A stretch of DNA of 25,410 nucleotides from Lachnospiraceae bacterium (GTDB taxonomy: Bacteria > Bacillota > Clostridia > Lachnospirales > Lachnospiraceae), in assembly GCA_900771955.1 (NCBI GenBank), contig CAAGPW010000247.1:1-25410 (forward strand), given 5' to 3'. The translations under genes and the position numbers were made by a program. Below the pieces are notes generated by a model that was not told the DNA's origin, searched no databases, and saw nothing but the letters and a program-made list of their open reading frames with translations. Positions 21,398 to 25,410 of this stretch are shown in pieces (position 1 is the stretch's first letter; every line of letters begins with the position of its first letter).

Positions 21398-22459
21398 ATG
21401 GAAGAGAATTTCAGAAAAAAATTAGGTATTCTTACAATTACAGCGGCATTAACGGTGACAGCAGCAGGATGCGGCAGCATGATTTTTGCCAAAGACAGAG
21501 AGATCACGGATACGGAGAAAAATGGAAAGATCACGATCACAAACGTTTCCTATGATCCGACCCGTGAATTTTATGAAGCATACAATGGATTATTTGAAAA
21601 TTACTATAAAGAAACCTACGGTGTGGACGTGGATGTGGTGCAGTCACACGGCGGCTCCGGCAGTCAGGCGCGTTCCGTTGTGGAAGGTGCTGAGGCAGAT
21701 GTAGTGACACTTGCGCTGGCACATGATGTCTCACTGCTCGGACAGTTTGGGATGATTGATGACGGATGGGAGGAAGAATTCCCGGATGCGTCCGCACCGT
21801 ATACGTCAACGATCGTATTTCTGGTCAGGGAGGGCAATGAAAAACAGATCGCAGACTGGGATGATCTGGTGAAACCGGGCGTGGATGTCATTACGCCGGA
21901 TCCGAAAAGCAGCGGCGGTGCGGGCTGGAATTTCCTTGCAGCATGGAATTATGCGGTGAAGACCTATGATGGTGATGAGGCGAAAGCAAAAGAGTTTGTG
22001 AAGCAGTTATATGATAATGTGACCGTTATGGACTCCGGTTCCAGAGGTTCTACAACGACCTTCGTGGAAAACGGACAGGGTGATGTGCTGATCGCGTGGG
22101 AAAATGAGGCACTTCAGACCATGAAAGAATATCCGGGCAGCTATGAAATCGTTTACCCGGGCACCAGTATCCTGGCTCAGCCGAGCGTGGCAGTTGTGGA
22201 TGAAAACGCAGGAAAAGACGGCACAGAGGAAGTAAGCAGAGATTACCTTTCCTACCTCTATTCGGACGAGGCGCAGGAACTGATCGCGGAAAACGGTTTC
22301 CGTCCGGTGAACGAGGAGATTTTAAGCGAGCACGCCGATGAATTTCCGCAGGATATGGAACTTTGCACAATCGATGATTTTGGCGGATGGGACACCGCGT
22401 ACGCAAAGTTTTTCGCGGATGACGGCATATTTGATGAGATCTACCTTGGAGGCGAATAA
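21398..22459 (+). CDS. sulfate ABC transporter substrate-binding lipoprotein
   Basis: 353 residues. A signal peptide ends in the lipobox TAAGC with C25, so the protein is a lipoprotein on the outer face of the membrane. The mature part is of the Sbp/CysP type: ITNVSYDPTREFYEAYN, SHGGSGSQARSVVEGAEADVVTLAL, TPDPKSSGGAGWN and MDSGSRGSTTTFVENGQGD. It binds sulfate or thiosulfate and delivers it to CysT/CysW. GAGGAGG precedes the start. It is first in the operon, behind the shared operator. Confidence 0.92.
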   Translation: MEENFRKKLGILTITAALTVTAAGCGSMIFAKDREITDTEKNGKITITNVSYDPTREFYEAYNGLFENYYKETYGVDVDVVQSHGGSGSQARSVVEGAEADVVTLALAHDVSLLGQFGMIDDGWEEEFPDASAPYTSTIVFLVREGNEKQIADWDDLVKPGVDVITPDPKSSGGAGWNFLAAWNYAVKTYDGDEAKAKEFVKQLYDNVTVMDSGSRGSTTTFVENGQGDVLIAWENEALQTMKEYPGSYEIVYPGTSILAQPSVAVVDENAGKDGTEEVSRDYLSYLYSDEAQELIAENGFRPVNEEILSEHADEFPQDMELCTIDDFGGWDTAYAKFFADDGIFDEIYLGGE

Positions 22460-22460
22460 A

Positions 22461-23303
22461 ATGGCAGCAAAGAAGACAAAAGCCACCCGGGTGATCCCGG
22501 GATTCGGGCTGACACTTGGCATCACGATCGCAATGCTTTCGGTACTGGTACTGATTCCGCTTGCGTCCGTGCTCATCTATTCCTTTCGCTTAAGTCCCGC
22601 GGAATTTTTTCATCTGGTCACTACGCGTATCGTAAAAAATGCACTGCTTACGAGTATCGTCTGTTCCGCGATCGCGGCAGTCATCAACTGTATTTTCGGT
22701 GTGATTCTCGCGTGGGTGCTGGTGCGCTATGAATTTCCGGGAAAACGATTTCTTGACGGGCTGATCGAACTGCCGTTCGCGCTGCCTACCGCAGTGGCAG
22801 GCATTACGCTTTCCAAAATGTATTCCGATACCGGAATGATCGGAAAGCCGCTTGCAGCACTCGGGATCAAGGTTTCCTATACCAAGGTCGGACTTACGAT
22901 CGCACTGGTATTTGTCGGAATTCCGTTTGTGGTGCGGGCGATACAGCCGATCCTGGAGAAGCTGGACGGACAGTATGAGGAGGCTGCCTATATGCTGGGG
23001 GCGTCCAGAAGGCGCACTTTTTTAAAAGTGATCCTGCCGGAACTTCGCCCGGCATTATTGACCGGATTTGGTCTGGCATTCGCAAGAGGCATCGGCGAGT
23101 ATGGCAGCGTGATCTACATATCCGGCAACAGCGCGAAAGAGCACACACAGGTTATTTCCTATGTGATCATGCAGAAACTGAATTATCTGGATTATGCATC
23201 GGCAACTGCGATCGCGCTTGTGATGCTTATCATTTCATTTTTATTGCTTTTATTCGTAAATATCATACAGATACGCCAGTCAAGGCGTACCAATTATGTT
23301 TAG
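22461..23303 (+). CDS. cysT: sulfate ABC transporter permease CysT
   Basis: 280 residues, about six membrane segments and the coupling motif EEAAYMLGASRRRTFLKVILPELRPAL near 174-200. A conserved GEYGSVIYISGN follows. The start at 22461 is 1 base after the binding-protein stop, with GGAGG inside that gene's end; a longer frame back to 22338 only overlaps the upstream gene. It pairs with CysW. Confidence 0.92.
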   Translation: MAAKKTKATRVIPGFGLTLGITIAMLSVLVLIPLASVLIYSFRLSPAEFFHLVTTRIVKNALLTSIVCSAIAAVINCIFGVILAWVLVRYEFPGKRFLDGLIELPFALPTAVAGITLSKMYSDTGMIGKPLAALGIKVSYTKVGLTIALVFVGIPFVVRAIQPILEKLDGQYEEAAYMLGASRRRTFLKVILPELRPALLTGFGLAFARGIGEYGSVIYISGNSAKEHTQVISYVIMQKLNYLDYASATAIALVMLIISFLLLLFVNIIQIRQSRRTNYV

Positions 23304-23315
23304 GAGGGATGCAGC

Positions 23316-24161
23316 ATGAATACGACGCACAGAGAGGAAAGCAAGGCAGTAAAGATCGTACTCATTACGGTCAGTGTGCTGTTTTTGGTTCTGATGCTGG
23401 TTCTTCCACTGCTTTCCGTTGTGATAAATTCACTGCGGGAAGGCATAAAGTTCTATTTTGAATCCCTTTCCACCGAATATGTGCGATCTGCCTTAAAAGT
23501 GACATTCCTTGCCACGATCTGGGCAGTCGCAGTCAATACTTTCTTTGGAATCGCGGCATCCTGGCTGCTCACAAAGTTTTCCTTTAAAGGAAAACAGTTT
23601 TTGGCAACACTGATCGATATCCCGTTTTCCATTTCACCGGTTATCGCCGGACTTGCGTTTCTCATGACGTTCGGAAGGCTGGGCTGGGCATCAGGTATCA
23701 TCGACCGCATCAATGCCTTTTTCGGAACAGACATAAAGATCGTCTTTGCGCTGCCTGGCGTGGTGCTCGCAACGATATTTGTAACATTTCCGTTTGTGTC
23801 GCGAGAACTGATCCCGGTACTGAACGCAGAGGGAAAAGAAGAGGAGGAAGCGGCAGCACTCATGGGAATGAAAGGTTTTACCATATTCCGGAAGATCACG
23901 TTTCCGCATATCCGCTGGGCTCTGCTTTACGGAATTATCTTATGTACTGCGCGTGCGCTCGGAGAATTCGGAGCGGTCAACGCGGTTTCAAAGACCAGAG
24001 GGAAAACGTTTACACTGCCGCTTGAGATCGACGCGCTCTATTTATCCGGCTCGGCGGATTCGACGACAGCGGCGTTTGCGGCATCCTCGATCTTAGTCAT
24101 TATTGCGATCGTGGTGCTGATCCTTAGAAATATCATGGAATACAAGGCAAAGAACAAATAA
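23316..24161 (+). CDS. cysW: sulfate ABC transporter permease CysW
   Basis: 281 residues with six predicted membrane segments, the coupling loop EEEEAAALMGMKGFTIFRKITFP near 174-196 and the CysW-like ARALGEFGAVNAVS. It forms a heterodimer with CysT. AGGAGGG at the end of cysT gives the start. Confidence 0.92.
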   Translation: MNTTHREESKAVKIVLITVSVLFLVLMLVLPLLSVVINSLREGIKFYFESLSTEYVRSALKVTFLATIWAVAVNTFFGIAASWLLTKFSFKGKQFLATLIDIPFSISPVIAGLAFLMTFGRLGWASGIIDRINAFFGTDIKIVFALPGVVLATIFVTFPFVSRELIPVLNAEGKEEEEAAALMGMKGFTIFRKITFPHIRWALLYGIILCTARALGEFGAVNAVSKTRGKTFTLPLEIDALYLSGSADSTTAAFAASSILVIIAIVVLILRNIMEYKAKNK

Positions 24162-24182
24162 CGCATTCCAGGGAGGAGACTT

Positions 24183-25247
24183 ATGTACGTTGAATTAAAA
24201 AATATCAATAAAAATTACGGCGACTTCAAAGCGTCCCGGGATGTGAACTTCGGAATCGAGAAAGGAAAGCTGGTCGCGCTTTTAGGACCGAGCGGCAGCG
24301 GGAAGACCACGATCCTCCGTATGATCGCAGGACTTGAGACACCGGATGAGGGAGATATCATCATTGACGGAAAGCGTGTCAATGAAGTGCCGGCTTCCAA
24401 ACGCGGGATCGGCTTTGTGTTCCAGAGTTACGCGCTGTTCCGTTACATGACCGTGTACGATAATATCGCGTTTGGCCTTGAGATCTTAAAGGTTCCGAAA
24501 AAAGAGATCAAAGAGCGGGTGACCGAACTGATTAAACTGACCGGGCTGACCGGCATGGAGAAGCGCTATCCGAATCAGCTCTCGGGCGGGCAGAGACAGC
24601 GTGTTGCGTTTGCGCGGGCGCTTGCGCCGAATCCGACACTTTTGCTTTTGGATGAACCGTTTGCGGCAATCGATGCAAAGGTGCGCCACGAACTGAGAAG
24701 CTGGCTAAAGGAAATGATACATAAAGTCGGGATCACGAGTATCTTTGTCACTCATGACCAGGATGAAGCGGTCGAAGTGGCGGATGAGATCATCGTGACG
24801 AACCGGGGCAGGATCGAGCAGCTCGGGACACCGATCGAGATCTATAAAGAACCGGAAACGCCGTTTGTGGCGACCTTCATCGGAGAATCGAGCAGAGTAG
24901 AGGATTATCACAAGCTCCGTGGATTTGAAAAAGGTGACTATAAGGGCGCGATCATCCGACCGGAATTTGTGGAGGCATTTAAAAGCGATAACGTCAAATT
25001 TAAAAATATCATTGATTACTCAGAGGAAGGGACGATCGAGGACATTTCGTTCCGCGGCAACTGCCTCGAACTGGTCTTAGATGTAAACGGCATAAGACTT
25101 ACGACCAGACGTTCCTTAGAGCGGCGGCCGGTGCATCTCGGCGAAAAGATGCGGGTGGTGGTTTACCGCCTGTATGCTTATGACGATGAAAAATCCTATC
25201 TTTTAGAAAATGCGGAGTTAAAAGGGAAGGAGGTTGTGACACTCTGA
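24183..25247 (+). CDS. cysA: sulfate ABC transporter ATP-binding protein
   Basis: 354 residues: Walker A GPSGSGKT (35-42), Q81, signature LSGGQ (133-137), Walker B LLLLDEP with D157/E158, and H191 in VTHDQDEA. A C-terminal regulatory extension of some 110 residues (from about 240) resembles TOBE-type domains of CysA/ModC. It powers CysTW. Its TGA stop overlaps the next ATG, so the APS reductase subunit is translated with it. Confidence 0.92.
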   Translation: MYVELKNINKNYGDFKASRDVNFGIEKGKLVALLGPSGSGKTTILRMIAGLETPDEGDIIIDGKRVNEVPASKRGIGFVFQSYALFRYMTVYDNIAFGLEILKVPKKEIKERVTELIKLTGLTGMEKRYPNQLSGGQRQRVAFARALAPNPTLLLLDEPFAAIDAKVRHELRSWLKEMIHKVGITSIFVTHDQDEAVEVADEIIVTNRGRIEQLGTPIEIYKEPETPFVATFIGESSRVEDYHKLRGFEKGDYKGAIIRPEFVEAFKSDNVKFKNIIDYSEEGTIEDISFRGNCLELVLDVNGIRLTTRRSLERRPVHLGEKMRVVVYRLYAYDDEKSYLLENAELKGKEVVTL

Positions 25248-25410
25248 TGGAACAACAGCTTGAAAGAAAAAAGATAACGACCGATGTACTGGTCATCGGC
25301 GGTGGAACGGCGGGCTGCTATGCGGCACTCACCATCAGCCGGGATTCAGATCTTTCGGTACTGATTGCCGAAAAAGCCAATATTAAGCGCAGCGGCTGTC
25401 TCGCGGCGGG
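25247..25410 (+). CDS. aprA: adenylylsulfate reductase alpha subunit-like flavoprotein, start only
   Basis: Only the first 54 codons are in the window. They show an FAD-binding beta-alpha-beta unit, TTDVLVIGGGTAGCYAAL (11-28), and AEKANIKRSGCLAAG, similar to AprA and to fumarate reductase flavoproteins. TGATG overlap with cysA and the sulfate context favour AprA, which reduces APS to sulfite for the reductase at 17300. The rest, an AprB partner and ATP sulfurylase genes should lie just beyond the window. The symbol is moderately certain. Confidence 0.7.
   Translation, partial: MEQQLERKKITTDVLVIGGGTAGCYAALTISRDSDLSVLIAEKANIKRSGCLAA

Noticed and set aside
22338..22460. Extended start of CysT inside the binding-protein gene.
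   Set aside because: The residues are out-of-frame readings of the upstream gene; the ATG at 22461 has a good ribosome site and the family start.
23453..23899. Long open frame antisense to cysW, and similar antisense frames across the sulfur genes.
   Set aside because: They mirror GC-rich codon usage of the real genes, have no ribosome sites and resemble no family.

Overview
The window looks like chromosome of a low-to-medium-GC anaerobic Firmicute, most probably a gut Lachnospiraceae (Roseburia/Agathobacter-like). The signs are AGGAGG-type ribosome sites almost everywhere, frequent GTG/TTG starts, an AgrBD-type peptide signalling locus, CD3324/RNHCP/DUF3021-type clostridial genes and AprA-type sulfate assimilation. 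No species can be named from the sequence alone. There are no rRNA, tRNA, CRISPR or transposase genes, and no gene-free stretch longer than about 270 bases.

Left part (1-4600): a two-gene membrane-protein operon on the minus strand (DUF454/YbaN and a small cytochrome-b-like protein), then an AT-rich Agr-type quorum-sensing locus on the plus strand. It holds a DUF6033-like protein, a LytTR response regulator, a GHKL histidine kinase, the AgrB protease and a 47-residue AgrD peptide gene with a GTG start (4418-4561). Two promoters, one before the DUF6033-like gene and one before agrB, share the same architecture: a pair of 11-bp direct repeats at 20-bp period, 8 bp, TTGAAA, 16 bp, then the -10. 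This points to a closed autoinduction loop with a defined output gene.

Middle part (4600-15930): a GldA/HcxA-type dehydrogenase; a minus-strand LytTR-DUF3021-ABC exporter operon; a TetR gene followed by an S66 peptidase; an Rrf2 regulator followed by a flavin-type split-barrel protein, a Zn-type macrodomain and a class M sirtuin (SirTM). The Rrf2 gene and the split-barrel/macrodomain/sirtuin group share a dyad, TGTAA-N9-TTACA, present three times. Then come CD3324-type and RNHCP genes, and a TetR-GNAT-DJ-1 operon behind two tandem operators. The DJ-1 gene is short and ends inside a 22-bp hairpin.

Right part (15931-25410): sulfur assimilation. One operon encodes MetY, a siroheme sulfite reductase fused to a two-cluster ferredoxin, a TusA-like protein, a CIPC thioredoxin, a ThiS-like carrier ending in GGG-AR, a ThiF-like activating enzyme and a JAMM protease. 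This matches the protein-thiocarboxylate (HcyS/HcyF/HcyD) route to homocysteine. After a minus-strand HxlR-PEBP pair comes a sulfate ABC importer (binding protein, CysT, CysW, CysA) leading into an AprA-like APS reductase cut by the window edge. The metY and sulfate-importer promoters carry a 32-bp element, 28/32 identical but in opposite orientation, so one regulator probably controls both. Together the genes describe sulfate uptake, reduction to sulfide, and transfer on a protein thiocarboxylate to homocysteine.
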